Shown: in pieces, positions 1 through 12,004 of the stretch
Numbering within the stretch: the first letter of the stretch is position 1
How the letters are laid out: each line of letters opens with the position of its first letter
Notes under the pieces: model-generated
Told to the model about the DNA's origin: nothing
What the model saw: the letters and a program-made list of their open reading frames with translations, nothing else
Databases searched by the model: none
Position numbers and translations under genes: made by a program
Assembly (NCBI RefSeq): GCF_030052815.1
Contig: NC_079493.1
Coordinates: 124,816,394-124,880,393 of the forward strand
Length of the DNA: 64,000 bases
Direction of reading: 5' to 3'
Source of the DNA: Hevea brasiliensis
Lineage: Eukaryota > Streptophyta > Magnoliopsida > Malpighiales > Euphorbiaceae

Positions 1-676
1 CAACTAATACCTGAATCAGCCAGTAATAGAAAGATCAAAGTGTTAATTAAATGCAAAATGAATAGAGAGTCAGTGAGGATGGTATTAAATAAAAAGGAAA
101 ATTAACAACTTCATTCTAGAGATCATCATCGATTGAGCTATTACTTGAAAGAGGAAAGGTTTTTGTAGTGGTAATAGGGAAGGGAGCGACAACTCTCAGC
201 TCTACCTGCTTTATTAGAGAACCAACTACTTCCACCAAAGACCTTTTTTTTTTTAAGATGAATTGATAATGATGTGTGACAAATGAAAAGGTAAAGCGCA
301 AAAAATACTGCAAATCTCCATGACAGCAAGCAAAATCTACCGAATCCACCAACCCAAGCAAGTTAATCAAGGAGAGCAAAGCTTTTAGGATGAGTCAAAA
401 AGACAAAGCAAGAGAAAAGAGGAGGAAGAGCAAGTGGGCTACAGGCACTTTACTTTGTGGAAAGGAAAAGGAGAACGCATCTTTCACCTTGTTAAAACGC
501 TGTAGAGAAGGAAAAAAGCCGTCGTTTTTCCGCTTGCACGCGTTGAAAGGGAGAAGGAAAAGCGCAGGTGGAAACGGTGCCGTGCTACAAGGAGAAATAG
601 AAGCCCCAAAAGCCCTCCAAGTTAAAGACAACAACACCCCTCAAATTCCCTTATAGACAAAATTACCCTCCAATTG
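1..676. other. Non-genic flank, no gene recognised
   Basis: I see no credible gene here. Short open frames exist on both strands at about 390-656, but they lack family motifs and overlap each other. The stretch ends at the CCACT target site (677-681) of the LTR element that follows. It may be intron or promoter sequence of a gene lying outside the window. Confidence 0.5.
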
Positions 677-681
677 CCACT

Positions 682-1048
682 TAATACAGAATAAGAAGAT
701 GATATCCCTAATACAATTTAGGAATTATATTTCATGTAAAATTAGGAAATTTAAGACTTTTATTCTTTAAGAATTTTATTCTTATTAGGCCTATTATTTA
801 GAAATTTTATTATTTTCTAGTTTATTTTGGTTTAATTTAGTATTCCTAATTAGGATTGAATTATTTAAAATCTTAATGCGATTGAGATTCCTAATTCTAT
901 AAATAAGAATTAGGGTTTCTATTGTTATTAGACAAACTTTGTTATGACAATTTTATAAGATCAATAATATTTTGGAGAATTAGTTCTATTTTTCAAGGAT
1001 TAGTCCTTGATTTCTCCTTCTTGGTCTTTTTCTCTTTGTTCTACATCA
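682..1048 (+). repeat. Left LTR of the short element
   Basis: This matches 2363-2734 along its whole length, with scattered substitutions and small indels. It ends in CTACATCA like its partner. The likely start is TAATACAG, against TAATGCAG in the right copy, chosen because that boundary gives matching 5-bp target duplications. A TATA-like CTATAAATA at 897-905 is a plausible promoter inside the LTR. Confidence 0.88.
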
Positions 1049-1479
1049 ATTTTGGTATCAAAGCCTAAATTCAATCCAAACTTTCATAAGTTTCTGCAAA
1101 ATTTTAAACCTTCACCACTGCACCATCGTCCAACCATCAGACCCAAGTGTTGCCACCACCAGAACACCTGCGACCTCCAAGCGACCCTCCTTTAGGATTC
1201 AGGCAGTCAGACATCACTCTGAACGCCATATCCGACCAGGTCAAGTGACGACTGAAACATGATCCGTAAGTTTTCTAGCATCTGCACCCTCCCAAACACT
1301 CACCGGCAGTCGATTTACCGATCCCCCAGCAGAATGGCCGTCTGACTCTCCGAATGCAAAAATCCGTTGGGTCGAGTCAAGGAATCTGCTGGATTTTATT
1401 TTTAATGTCCATTTTTTTATGAAAATTACTCCTAAATTGCTGAAATTTCAGTTTTCTTTAATGACGTATGCTTCTTTAA

Positions 1480-2271
1480 TTTGAAATCATATTGTGGACT
1501 GAAAGATTACAAGATAATATTGATGATTTTAAGGTACAAGATAAGTTATGGGATGCAATTCAAAGAATATAAGATGAAATTGATGATTATTATGAACAAC
1601 TTGATGAAGTGTGTTATTTGATTGATTTGTATGGAGGTCCTAACTACATTCCTTGTGGTTTATTTAATGAGTATCGATATGTTCAAATGACCTTACAATA
1701 TATGGAGAAAGTACTTGAAAAATATAAGAATGAATATCATGATCAAAAGGCTCATCAACAAGTTAAAGATAAAGAACTAGAAGAATTTGAAGCATGGAAA
1801 GAAGCACATGTGTTCCAATTGAGAGAACAGTTGGATACAGTAAAAAGTACTGAAAATATGAAGGCAAAAAGTGTTGAAAAAGCAAGTCAACAACAAGAGA
1901 AGCTTGAATTGGGAAGGCAACTTGAGGTTGAAGATGAAATTGAAAAGGAGCAACCTGAAGAATCTAAGATCGAAGAACCTGAAGATTTGAGTCTTGAACT
2001 TGAAGATTTGATTCTTGAACATTCACATGTTGAAGAACCTATTCTAGAGCAAGAAGTTGATGAAAATGCACAAGAAAAACTTGAGGAAAAATTGGAGAAC
2101 AAAAAGGATCATTCTATGGAAAGCTCAATGGAAATTGAAGAAAATCAAGTTATTCATAATGATTTGAAGAGCCTTTCAACTGTTAATAAGCTTAATTTTA
2201 TTTGTCCAGATCCTTTTAGAGATGCAAAAGAAAGCATTAAGTGCTTGATTTCAAGCTTGTTGCCACCATAA
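1480..2271 (+). pseudogene. Gag-like acidic coiled-coil ORF of the short LTR element
   Basis: The frame is open from 1480 but is interrupted by TAA at 1570-1572. It then stays open to the stop at 2269-2271. The 220-residue downstream part begins without ATG; the first in-frame ATG is at 1687. It is rich in Glu, Lys and Leu and contains repeated Glu-Glu-Pro and Leu-Glu-Asp patterns, as expected of a coiled coil. I see no zinc knuckle or enzymatic motif. Its place between PBS and polypurine tract makes a gag-derived structural protein the likely origin, but I do not recognise the family. Confidence 0.5.
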
Positions 2272-2362
2272 AAGAATGAAGAGTTGATTGTTCTCCTAAT
2301 ACAGTTTCTAATTTTTTTGCATTTCAAGACTCGAGGACAAGTTTTTTCCAACCAGGAGAGAA

Positions 2363-2734
2363 TAATGCAGAATAGGAAGATGATATTACTAATACAATTT
2401 AAGAGTTATATTTCATGTAAACTTAGGAAATTTAGAGTTTTATTATTTAAGAATTTTATTCTTATTAGATCTATCATTTAGAAATTTTATTATTTTTTAA
2501 TTTATTATGGTTTAATTTAATATTCCTAATTAGGTTTGAATTAGGATTCTAAAATCCTAATGTGATTGGGATTCCTTATTCTATAAATAAGAACTAAGGT
2601 TTCTATTATTATTAGACAAGCTTTGTTATGACAATTTTATAACATCAATAATATTTTGGAGAATTAATTCTCTCTTTCAAGGATTGGTCATAGATTTCTC
2701 CTTCTTTTTAGTTCTTTCTCTTTGTTCTACATCA
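2363..2734 (+). repeat. Right LTR of the short element
   Basis: This is the direct repeat partner of 682-1048. It ends in CTACATCA and is followed at once by the CCACT target duplication (2735-2739). A TATA-like CTATAAATA lies at 2581-2589, matching the one in the left LTR. Confidence 0.88.
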
Positions 2735-2739
2735 CCACT

Positions 2740-3207
2740 ATTCGTGTACAGGCAAATTTCTCACCAGTTTTAATGTATTGTGAATTCTTCAGGTGAATAC
2801 CACATAGATTATGATCTCACAGCAAAAAAGGAAGTTTCTTCAACCTTTTGGAAACAAAAGGAATGACACCACAAGCAAGGCTAGAAGTAGCTTAAATAAA
2901 CTCATCATAACTACAGAACTTCAAAGAGGGTTTACTTACTCTAAGTAACACACAGAATAAACCAGCAATTATTGAACCACCCATAACCCCCATAGCCTCC
3001 TTCTAATCCCTAACCTCCTCACCATCTTATTTGACAAAACTTCTCCCATTGGCTAGGAGAAGAAGTTTGCCATCCAAAACTTGTAGCAATCATCACTGCA
3101 ACCTTAAGGTTCATTCCAAATCAAAGCAAAATCCATACGTTAAACCTAGAATCCACCCCCCATATCTATGTAACCCATTGGAAAAGAACTTAAAGAAAGT
3201 TCCGTTT
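2740..3207. other. Spacer between two LTR elements, no gene seen
   Basis: Ordinary-composition DNA with no recognisable coding or RNA feature. It ends at CTACT (3208-3212), the left target duplication of the copia element. Confidence 0.5.
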
Positions 3208-3212
3208 CTACT

Positions 3213-3376
3213 TGTTATGGAAAGTCAATCACTATATTATTTCTCTGTATATTTTGTATTCTGTATTCCTATTTAGGATTTCTTCCTAATTAGTAGAACA
3301 CAATTATAGGAATCAATTGTATATATATACCCATGTACTGATTAATTGAAATCAATGAGAATCATCTCTTTCTACA
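3213..3376 (+). repeat. Left LTR of the copia element (164 bp)
   Basis: It starts TGTTATGG and ends TTCTACA. It is followed directly by the tRNA primer-binding site. It is 36 bp shorter than the right LTR because it lacks two small tandem duplications seen there. Confidence 0.93.
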
Positions 3377-3670
3377 TGGTATCAGAGCAGGTCATCAATC
3401 TAGGGTGACTATTTGTTCTCGCTACCCAGCTCAGGAGAGACCTTGGCCGCCGACCGGCCGTTTCAACCCCGATCAACATCGCCGGCGTCGTCTCAACCCC
3501 CTCATTCCACCACTGTGTGCTGTTGCCTGATTCAGTATAACCATTAAAGGACTTTTGAGGTTTGGCTCTCAGATCCTATTTCGATATTTGCTTGATTTGT
3601 GATTTTGGGTTATTTTGCTGCTATAAACACTTTAGATTAGCATTTCGGTTAGTTTTCTTTGTCTCAACAA

Positions 3671-6600
3671 ATGGCAGACAATAAGAATGTTATTTCTGAT
3701 GTGATTCCGGTGATGACTAAGATCACGGAACACAAACTTAATGGTTCGAATTACCTGGAGTGGAGTAAGACTGTTAGGGTCTATTTGCGTAACATTGATA
3801 AGGATGATCACCTTACTAAAGATCCACCCACTGATGATACACGACAAACTTGGCTAAGGGAGGATGCTCGGTTGTTTTTGCAACTTCGAAACTCGATTCA
3901 TAGTGAGGTAATTAGTTTAATTAATCACTGTGATTTTGTTAAAGAATTGATGGATTACTTAGATTTTCTTTATTCTGGTAAAGGGAATATCTCCTGTATT
4001 TATGATGTTTGTAAGGCATTCTACCGTGCTGAGAAAGAGGATAAGTCTCTCACGGCTTATTTTATGGATTTTAAACGGGTATATGAGGAACTTAATATAT
4101 TGTTGCCTTTTAGTCCTGATGTGAAAGTTCAGCAGGCCCAACGGGAGCAATTGGCTGTTATGAGTTTTCTTGCAGGCCTTCCTTTAGAGTATGAGACTGC
4201 TAAATCTCAGATTCTCTCCAGTTCTGAGATTTCCTCTTTGCATGAAACGTTCACACGGGTCCTTCGTACAGAGAGTACTCAATCTTCACAGCCTGCCAGT
4301 AGTGCTCTTATTAGCCGTAATCCAAATGGACAACAGGGTAATAGAAGAGGAAGTAGAGGAGGAATTACAGGCAACAGAAGTAATCAGCGTAATGGAGAGG
4401 CTATTTCTAATCAGGACTCAAGAGGAGTCATTTGTTATTATTGCCATGAGCCTGGCCATACAAAATATAATTGTCCGCAACTTCAGAAAAAAAATCAGCG
4501 ATCACAGATGGCAAATATAGCAGCAGAGAATTCTACAGTATCTTCCTCTGAGAAAACTATTTTGGTATCTGCAGAGGATTTTGCACAATTTTCCCAGTAT
4601 CAGGCATCTCTAAAGCCTACCAGTTCCCCTGTCACTGCGATCGCTGAGTCAGGTAAATCCACTACATGCCTTGTGTCTTCTTCATCCAAATGGGTTATTG
4701 ATTCTGGTGCGACAGATCACATGACAGGTAATTCTAGTCTTCTATCTGCTTTTCAGTCTAATCTCACTTCCTCTACTGTTACTTTAGCTGATGGTTCTAC
4801 TTCTTGTGTCATGGGTTAGGCTGAATCACAACCCGACTTCATTAATTTCTTTGTCTTCTGTTTTGTGTCTACCAAAATTCTCTTTTAATCTACTTTCTGT
4901 TAGTAAACTTACTCGTACCTTAAATTGTTCTGTTTCCTTTTTTCCTGACCAGTGTTTGTTTCAGGATCTTACGACGAAGCAGATTATTGGTAGAGGACGC
5001 GAGTCAGGTGGTCTCTACATTCTGGAAAATCATGTACCGCGGTCGCTTGTTTGCTCCAGTACCTTAACACCTCTTGAAGCTCATTGTAGATTGGGTCATC
5101 CTTCTTTGTCTACCATGAAGAAGCTGTGTCCTCAATTTCAGTCTTTATCAGTACTAGAATGTGAGTCGTGTCAGTTTGCAAAACATCATCGTTTGCCTTC
5201 TGTGTCTAGAGTCAATAAACAGGCTTCATCTCCTTTTGAGTTAGTCCATTCTGATGTTTAGGGTCCTTGTTCTATTACATCTAAAACTGGATTTTGTTAT
5301 TTTGTTACTTTTGTTGATGATTACTCTCGTGTTACCTGGTTATATTTAATGAAGAATCGTTCTGAGTTGTTTTCTATCTTTTGTGCCTTTTGTAATGAAA
5401 TCAAAACTCAATTTAATATTTCTGTGCGCATATTAAGAAGTGACAATGCCAAAGAATACTTTTCAGCACAATTTCAGCCTTATATGACACAAAATGGCAT
5501 TCTTCATCAGTCTTCCTGTGTGGATACCCCATCCCAAAATGGCGTGGCCGAAAGAAAAAATCGTCATCTTCTTGAAGTAACTCGTGCTCTTCTTTTTCAG
5601 ATGAAAGTACCTAAACACTTTTGGGCGGATGCAGTTTCTACGGCATGTTTTTTGATCAATCGTATGCCGTCTTCTGTCCTTAATGGGGATATTCCTTATA
5701 CTACTTTGTTTCCTACAAAATCTTTGTTCCCTATTGAACCCCGTATTTTTTGTTGCACCTGTTTTGTGCGTGATGTTCGTCCACAGGTTACTAAATTGGA
5801 TCCAAAATCTCTCAAATGTGTCTTCCTTGGGTACTCCCGGCTTCAAAAAGGGTACCGTTGTTTCTCTCCTACTCTTAATCGTTATCTTGTTTCTGCAGAT
5901 GTCACATTTTTTGAGTCCACTCCATTTTTTCCTCCATCATCTGTGTATGAGAGTCAGGGGGAGGAGGATGATCTCTTAATATATACTGTCCAACCAATGT
6001 CTAGTCCTCTCCCACAACCTGTTCCTTCTGTCTCTAGACCTACTCGACCTCCTGTTGTTCATGTTTATTCCAGGAGATTGAAAATTCCTGACTCAGATCC
6101 TCCACCAGCTACTTCGTTGGGAGATCCTGTACTTCATACTGATCATGATTCTGATCTAGACTTACCCATTGCTCTTCGAAAAGGTAAACGTTCATGTACT
6201 TGCCCTATCTCTTCTTTTGTTTCTTATAATCAATTGTCTTCTTGTTCTCGGTGTTTTGTTACTTCTTTAGACTCTGTTCCTATCCCTAATCACATTGATG
6301 AGGCACTGTCTCATCCTGGCTGGTGTGATGCTATGAAAGAGGAAATGGAGGCTTTAGATGCTAATGGTACATGGGAACTATTGCCTTTGCCCACTGGTAA
6401 GAAAGCTATTGGTTGCAAATGGGTATATACAGTAAAGGTAAATCCTGATGGTTCTGTGGCTAGGTTAAAAGCACGCCTTGTAGCAAAAGGATATGCTCAG
6501 ACATATGGGGTTGATTACTCTGATACTTTTTCTCCTGTAGCTAAACTTACTTCTATTCGCTTGTTTATCTCTTTAGCAGCTACATATGATTGGCCCCTGC

Positions 6601-7782
6601 ATCAATTGGATATCAAGAATGCTTTCCTTCATGGTGATCTTCAGGAGGAGGTGTATATGGAGCAACCACCTGGGTTTGTTGCTCAGGGGGAGTTGGGTAA
6701 AGTTTGTAGGCTTCGGAAGTCTCTTTATGGCTTGAAACAAAGTCCTAGGGCATGGTTTGGGAGATTCAGTGAAGCAGTACAGGAATTTGGTATGCAAAAG
6801 AGTAAGTGTGATCACTCAGTATTTTATAGGCAATCTGAGGCTGGTCTAATTCTCTTGGTAGTCTATGTGGATGACATTGTCATCACTGGGAGTGACTCTG
6901 CAGGTATTTCATCTCTTAAAACCTTCCTCCAAACTCAATTTCAGACCAAAGACTTGAAATTGTTAAAGTATTTCTTGGGTATCGAAGTTATGAGAAGTAA
7001 GAAGGGTATTTTCTTGTCTCAAAGAAAATATGTCCTCGATCTATTGACAGAGACAGAAAAATTAGGTGCAAAGCCTTGTAGCGCACCAATGACTCCAACT
7101 TTACAATTGTTAGCAGGGGATAGTGAGTTGTTTGAAGATCCAGAGAGATACAGCAGATTGGTAGGAAAATTAAACTACCTTATAGTCACTCGTCCTGACA
7201 TTGCTTATGCTGTTAGTGTGGTAAGTCAGTTTATGTCTTCCCCAACTGTTGCTCATTGGGAAGTCTTGGAACAAATCTTGTGTTATCTGCGCTCCAGGAA
7301 GAGGTTTGCTATATGGTAATCATGGGCATTTGAATGTTGAATGTTTTTCAGATGTCGACTGGGCTGGATCTAAGGTTGACAGGAGGTCAACTACTGGATA
7401 TTGCGTTTTTATTGGAGGAAATTTGGTGTCTTGGAGAAGCAAGAAGCAGAGTGTAATTTCTCGATCTAGTGTTGAATCCGAATACAGAGCCATGGCACAA
7501 TCAGTATGTGAGGTAATGTGGATACTTCAATTACTAGATGAGACAGGTTTTAAGACCTCCTTGCCTGCGAAATTGTGGTGTGATAATCAAGCTGCTCTTC
7601 ATATTGCTTCTAATTCGGTGTTTCATGAGCGGACCAAACATATTGAGATTGATTGTCACTTTATTCGTGAAAAGATTCAACAACAGATCATCTCAACAGG
7701 ACACATCAAAACTGGAGAGCAGTTAGGAGATATTTTCACAAAAGCTCTGAATGGAGCTAGGATTGACTACATTTGTAATTAG
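3671..7782 (+). pseudogene. Copia gag-pol polyprotein, frameshifted and nonsense-mutated
   Basis: The first ATG of the frame is at 3671. In order it shows a UBN2-type gag with a CCHC zinc knuckle (CYYCHEPGHTKYNC, about 4433-4474), an aspartic protease active site (DSGATDH), the GAG-pre-integrase zinc region, an integrase core, reverse transcriptase with YVDD (about 6866), and a copia RNase H segment (RSSVESEYRAMA). Breaks: a frame change close to 4810 just after the protease, an in-frame TAG at 5259-5261 at the integrase start, and a second frame change near 7290-7318 between RT and RNase H. It cannot make an intact polyprotein. The gag and protease part alone (3671-4819) remains open. Confidence 0.93.
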
Positions 7783-7822
7783 TTGGGCATGATTAACATC
7801 TATGCTCCAACTTAAGGGGGAG

Positions 7823-8022
7823 TATTATGGAAAGTCAATCACTATGTTATGAAAAGTCAATCACTATATTATTTCTCTGTATATTTTGTATTCTGTATTC
7901 CTATTTAGGATTTCTTATTTAGGATTTCTTCCTAATTAGTAGAACACAATTATATGAATCAATTGTATATATATACCCATGTACAGATTAATTGAAATCA
8001 ATGAGAATCATCTCTTTCTACA
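7823..8022 (+). repeat. Right LTR of the copia element (200 bp)
   Basis: This is the same sequence as 3213-3376 plus two short tandem duplications. The first is about 24 bp near its start and repeats the AAGTCAATCACTAT segment. The second is about 14 bp and repeats TATTTAGGATTTCT. It ends TTCTACA before CTACT. Confidence 0.93.
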
Positions 8023-8027
8023 CTACT

Positions 8028-10375
8028 ATTTGCCAACCCTTAGTCTCTCCTGATACATCAAATTTACAAAAATAGTTCCCAAATTCAGGGGGTTAAAAGC
8101 AAATAATAGAAAAGAAATAAATCAAATCCTAGAAAAGAATATATTGAAATTTAAAAAATTAAACAAAAGGAGAGCACAAAGAGAGAACAGTGAATGATTT
8201 CTAACCCAGGATAAAATCTAGCTAAGAAGCACCACAATTACGTAAGGCCACTAAAAAAGAGAAAAATCCCAATAATGAGAGGGAAATTTGAAGTAAAATG
8301 ACAAAAGAAACCTCACCTTTTCAAGCAAGAGAGTAGAAGGATGAGATTATTCAAAAATTTCACAAAGCACAAATCAATTTGAAGTTTCTGGTGTGATCAC
8401 TATACAACTGTAGATTCAGTTTTAATGTATTAGCATAAATATAGATAAAGATATATCAATGCCAATAAAAAGTAAATAACAGGCAAGTTGCAGAAACATC
8501 AAATATTAAGTTTTTATCAACTGAATATGAGTCTACAAGTTACACCAACGTAAAAGCTCCATAACTTTAAACATTTGGTGCCTAATCTTAAGCATAGATC
8601 CACTAAATTAAACTCAGAAAGGAAATGAACAAACCTTTAAAGTATCCCAATATTTACCATGTCAAAATCTATAGTTCCTAAGAAAAAAACTGAAACTCTA
8701 CTTCAATGCACACCACTGTTGTGGTGTGGGGGGGGGGGGTGTTCGGGGGGAGAATCCAGCTATGCATATGTAACAATGTAACAAAAATAAATTTCTAAAA
8801 ACAAATAAAAGAGTAATGGATTAACACTAATGATGTTCCCTAAAACCATGCAAACCACCAAAGATAGAAGCCCAAGCCAAACCATATAACAAAGAAACTA
8901 AACATTACCGATGAATTTAAAGTTGCAAAGCTGGTTGTTACAGCTCATTCATACTTCCTAAACGATGTAAATTCAAGAAGTGTATCCAAGTAGAAACAAA
9001 GCAAACACCAGTAGATCTAAAATCCCAAAATTGGTCACTAAATAAAAATTTGTTTATGCCCATACAGTAAAGCATCTAAAATGGCAACATGGAACAACAA
9101 ATATATAAGTTGAACAAACTAAGGCAAAAACAAAACTAAGGAAAAAGACTAATAAAACCAATAACAAACAATGAAACAGAACACTATTTTCATGCCATCT
9201 CAATACTACAAACCACCTTGCAAATGCCTATCCAATTGATATATAGCATGTATAAGTCAAATGCATATCTTTTTTTTTTCTTTCTTTCTTTTCAACAAAT
9301 AGGATGCTCCTAGTAATATTACAAAGTTATACATTCTCCAAATCCCAGAGAAAACAGAGCAGCAAGAGAAAAAAGAGAAAATAAAATTAGTTATTCAATT
9401 TAAAATAACTAAAAACAAACAAATCTAAGTTGAAAAAAAGAAAAAGCATCAAAGATACACTGTAGCAAAACTAAAGCATACCTGGCTAAATTCCAAGCAC
9501 AATGCAGACCCTAACACCAAAAAAAAAAAAAAAAAAAAAAAAAATCAGCCAACCAGCAATGGTTCCAACTTGCAAAAATAAAATGCAAAAAGTCAAGCCA
9601 AGAAGAAGGAAAAACAAACATTTTAAAATCAAGATTATAATATTTCAGCGGACATAAATACTTCAAATCAACCTTAAATAAGGGCAAAAACAGATGCACT
9701 AACCAAAAGAAAAAGAACAAACTAACCACCTACAGTGTTAGACCAAAAATGAAAGCAAAATAGCAATAAATGAAAGGAAAAAAGAGCATTAAATGCTAAT
9801 TATCTTCTCTAGAAGCTGATTGTGGAAGCCAGAACAGAGATCACTTCCCACCAAACTCTTAGAAAATTGACAAGGTCCCATCAATTAAGATCATAAGCAA
9901 CACTAACAATCTCAAAGATTTGGTCCGATACTCATTTGCATTCCAAAAGGGAAACTCACTATGAAGTATACAAAACTTGACAGAATAAAGTCTACAAGTT
10001 CAAACTAGTCAGATATATTTTAGCCATATTATTTTGGACAACTTCTTGGTAGCTTCTATGGTTACATCGTTTAAAATATAGTAAAATATTTTGTTCACAA
10101 AAAAAAAAAAATTTTACGAATTATATTTTATCTCATAAATTTATGTAAAGTGATATTTATATTTTGTTAAGTAATCACTTTATAGAAAATATATTAGATC
10201 AATGGAAAAATAACGATCTTGCAAAAATATACATAAATATAATATTTTTTAAATTAACATAATAAAAATTATATTAAACTAATAAAAATTAATTGAATTA
10301 TTTAATTTTAATAATAAAAATATAATATCCTTATTATTAATTAAAAATGATATTTTGTCATATTAATTAAAATTT
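8028..10375. other. AT-rich spacer with homopolymer tracts, no gene seen
   Basis: No coding signature on either strand. It contains a 12-G run at 8728-8739 followed by GGGGGG, a T/TTTC-rich tract near 9271-9292, and a poly-A of about 26 at 9519-9544. Parts could be far-downstream untranslated exons or introns of the minus-strand PPR gene, but I cannot show this. Confidence 0.45.
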
Positions 10376-10834
10376 TACCGTACAGCCATACGACCGACTA
10401 TGTTATATGGTAGTGAGTGTTGGGCATTGAAGGAGTCGTATGCGTCTAAGATAAGAGTTGCAGAGATGAGAATGTTAAGGTGAATGAGTGGCCATACTAG
10501 ACTAGATAAATTCCGTAATGAGAGTATTAGAGAAAAGGTAGGAGTGGTACCAATTGAGGATAAGTTGAGAGAAGAGAGATTGAGGTGGTTGGTTATGTGA
10601 AGCGTAAACATACGGAGGCTCCAGTTAGACAAGTAGAGCACATTAGGTTAGAGGATAGAAAGAAAAAAAAGGGATAGACCTAAATTGACTTGGAGGAGAG
10701 TAGTACAACATGACCTAGAAGTATTACAAATTTCTAAGGATTTAACCCAAAATCGTTTAGAGTGGAGAAAGCGAATCCATATAGCCGACCCCAAATTTTT
10801 GGGATAAAGGCTTAGTTGAGTTGAGTTGAGTTAG
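10376..10834 (+). mobile_element. 5'-truncated L1-type LINE tail with (TTGAG)n end
   Basis: The translated plus strand shows, with stops, the end of a plant LINE reverse transcriptase. The pattern TMLYGSECWALK is followed by RMLRWMSGHTRLDK-like and VPIEDKLREERLRW-like segments. It closes with CTTAGTTGAGTTGAGTTGAG, a short tandem TTGAG tail typical of some plant LINEs. Two further copies of the same 3' end lie at 24720-25080 and, inverted, at 56657-56708. Only the last ~460 bp remain. Confidence 0.85.
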
Positions 10835-11184
10835 AGTTTATGTATAAAAAATGCTATCATTATATATTTGTAAAGTGTAACTTTTTTATATTTTTATAAA
10901 GGGTCATTATTTTTATTAATGCATTTTTTTTGTAAAATAATAACTTTAAAAAATGTGTATCACTTTACATCAATTTATGAGATAAAATATATAAATTTCA
11001 TAAACTTCAATTTTTTTAAATAAATTTACAAAAAATATTATATATATATATATATATATTTTTTTTTTTTTGAAATATCATCATTTTTATATTGATCTAA
11101 TATGTTTTCTGTAAAGTGATAGCTTTACACAAAATAAATACTACTTTTACAGAAAATTTAAGATAAAACATAAAAATTCCATTA

Positions 11185-11233
<49 letters not shown>

Positions 11234-11913
11234 GAAACAAAGTAATCCTACTTTGATCAAAACAAAGAAATTATAGAAGCCACCTAACTACTTTAGTATA
11301 TGAAACTACATTAGAATATCTGTAAATAAGATTGTCCAATAAGATCACTATATCACAAAAAACTCATCTACTTGTCTCTATGCCACATATACTCAACTAT
11401 AACAGCAGTGATCCATCATATGCTAACACCAAATTACAGGACTTCCCTTGAATCACATATCACCATATACAGACCCATTCATTGAAACCTATCTACATAA
11501 TAAGCAACGTGGAAGCAGGTCCACTTGTCACATTCACAAGCATTACAGTTCTTTAGTTGACTATTTAAGAGAAATTGTCCTTGAAACACTTTAACTTTTT
11601 ATTGTAATCTAGAAAAGTACAATGCTCTCCAATTTTGATTTATATAATTATACCCAAACAACCAAATTTTTTTTTATGTGTATATATATATTATTTTTTG
11701 GTCTCCTCATTTTCTGATAGGACCAAAAAACTTTCTACACATCAGGTGGCATTAGCCGCATTACTCACTAATATCAAATCAACTAGCAAAGGCAACTTAA
11801 ACGAAAACAAATCCATAGGACAAATACAACATTCCTAGTTAGTAAGAAAACGGAAAGCCAACAAGTAGCAAGGTAGTAGAAATTCAAGTGAATATGGCGA
11901 AATTCTCACTTAC
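10835..11913. other. Very AT-rich spacer with (TA)n
   Basis: Mostly A/T with short TA runs near 11040-11060 and a longer (TA)20 at 11189-11228. No gene, RNA or transposon end is recognisable. Confidence 0.5.
11189..11228. repeat. (TA)20 microsatellite
   Basis: Uninterrupted TA dinucleotides over about 40 bp, likely length-polymorphic. Confidence 0.9.
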
Positions 11914-12004
11914 AAATGCAATGCATTCATGGTTTTTGCTTCTTGCTGAAGGGTGATTTCATATGTATGGTCACAAAAGGCCTTGCATAAACAATTCCAG
12001 TGAT
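11914..12004 (-). other. Possible 3'-UTR exon of the PPR gene
   Basis: On the minus strand a good acceptor (TATTATTGCAG, ending at 12005) and a good donor (GTAAGTGA, from 11913) bracket 91 bp of more balanced composition. It lies 630 bp downstream of the PPR stop codon. Spliced 3' untranslated regions are common in PPR genes, so this is a plausible UTR exon. RNA reads would decide it. Confidence 0.3.

Larger units (their letters stand above)
682..2734 (+). mobile_element. Short non-autonomous LTR retrotransposon
   Basis: A 2.05-kb element with two direct terminal repeats of about 370 bp (682-1048 and 2363-2734). It is flanked by a perfect 5-bp target duplication, CCACT, at 677-681 and 2735-2739. 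A primer-binding site resembling the initiator-Met tRNA site (TGGTATCAAAGCC, 1053-1065) follows the left LTR. A short purine run (2351-2362) precedes the right LTR. The inside holds one acidic coiled-coil reading frame and no protease, integrase, reverse transcriptase or RNase H, so it must have been moved by another element's enzymes. The LTRs differ at roughly one base in ten by eye, which suggests an old insertion. Confidence 0.9.
3213..8022 (+). mobile_element. Ty1/copia LTR retrotransposon, complete but coding-broken
   Basis: A 4.8-kb element with LTRs at 3213-3376 and 7823-8022. It is flanked by the 5-bp target duplication CTACT (3208-3212 and 8023-8027). The primer-binding site at 3377-3388 is a perfect TGGTATCAGAGC, complementary to initiator-Met tRNA. 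A polypurine tract (7814-7822) precedes the right LTR. Internal order is gag, protease, integrase, reverse transcriptase, RNase H, which is the copia order (integrase before RT). The shared parts of the LTRs differ at only about three positions, so insertion was recent. The very short LTRs and protein style resemble the Ale/Retrofit group, a tentative placement. Confidence 0.95.

Noticed and set aside
390..656. Basic 88-codon plus-strand ORF
   Set aside because: Low-complexity Lys/Arg/Glu composition, an overlapping ORF on the other strand and no recognisable domain.
8728..8739. G-run as a G-quadruplex
   Set aside because: A single 12-G run with one further 6-G run is low complexity; I cannot support a functional quadruplex from it.
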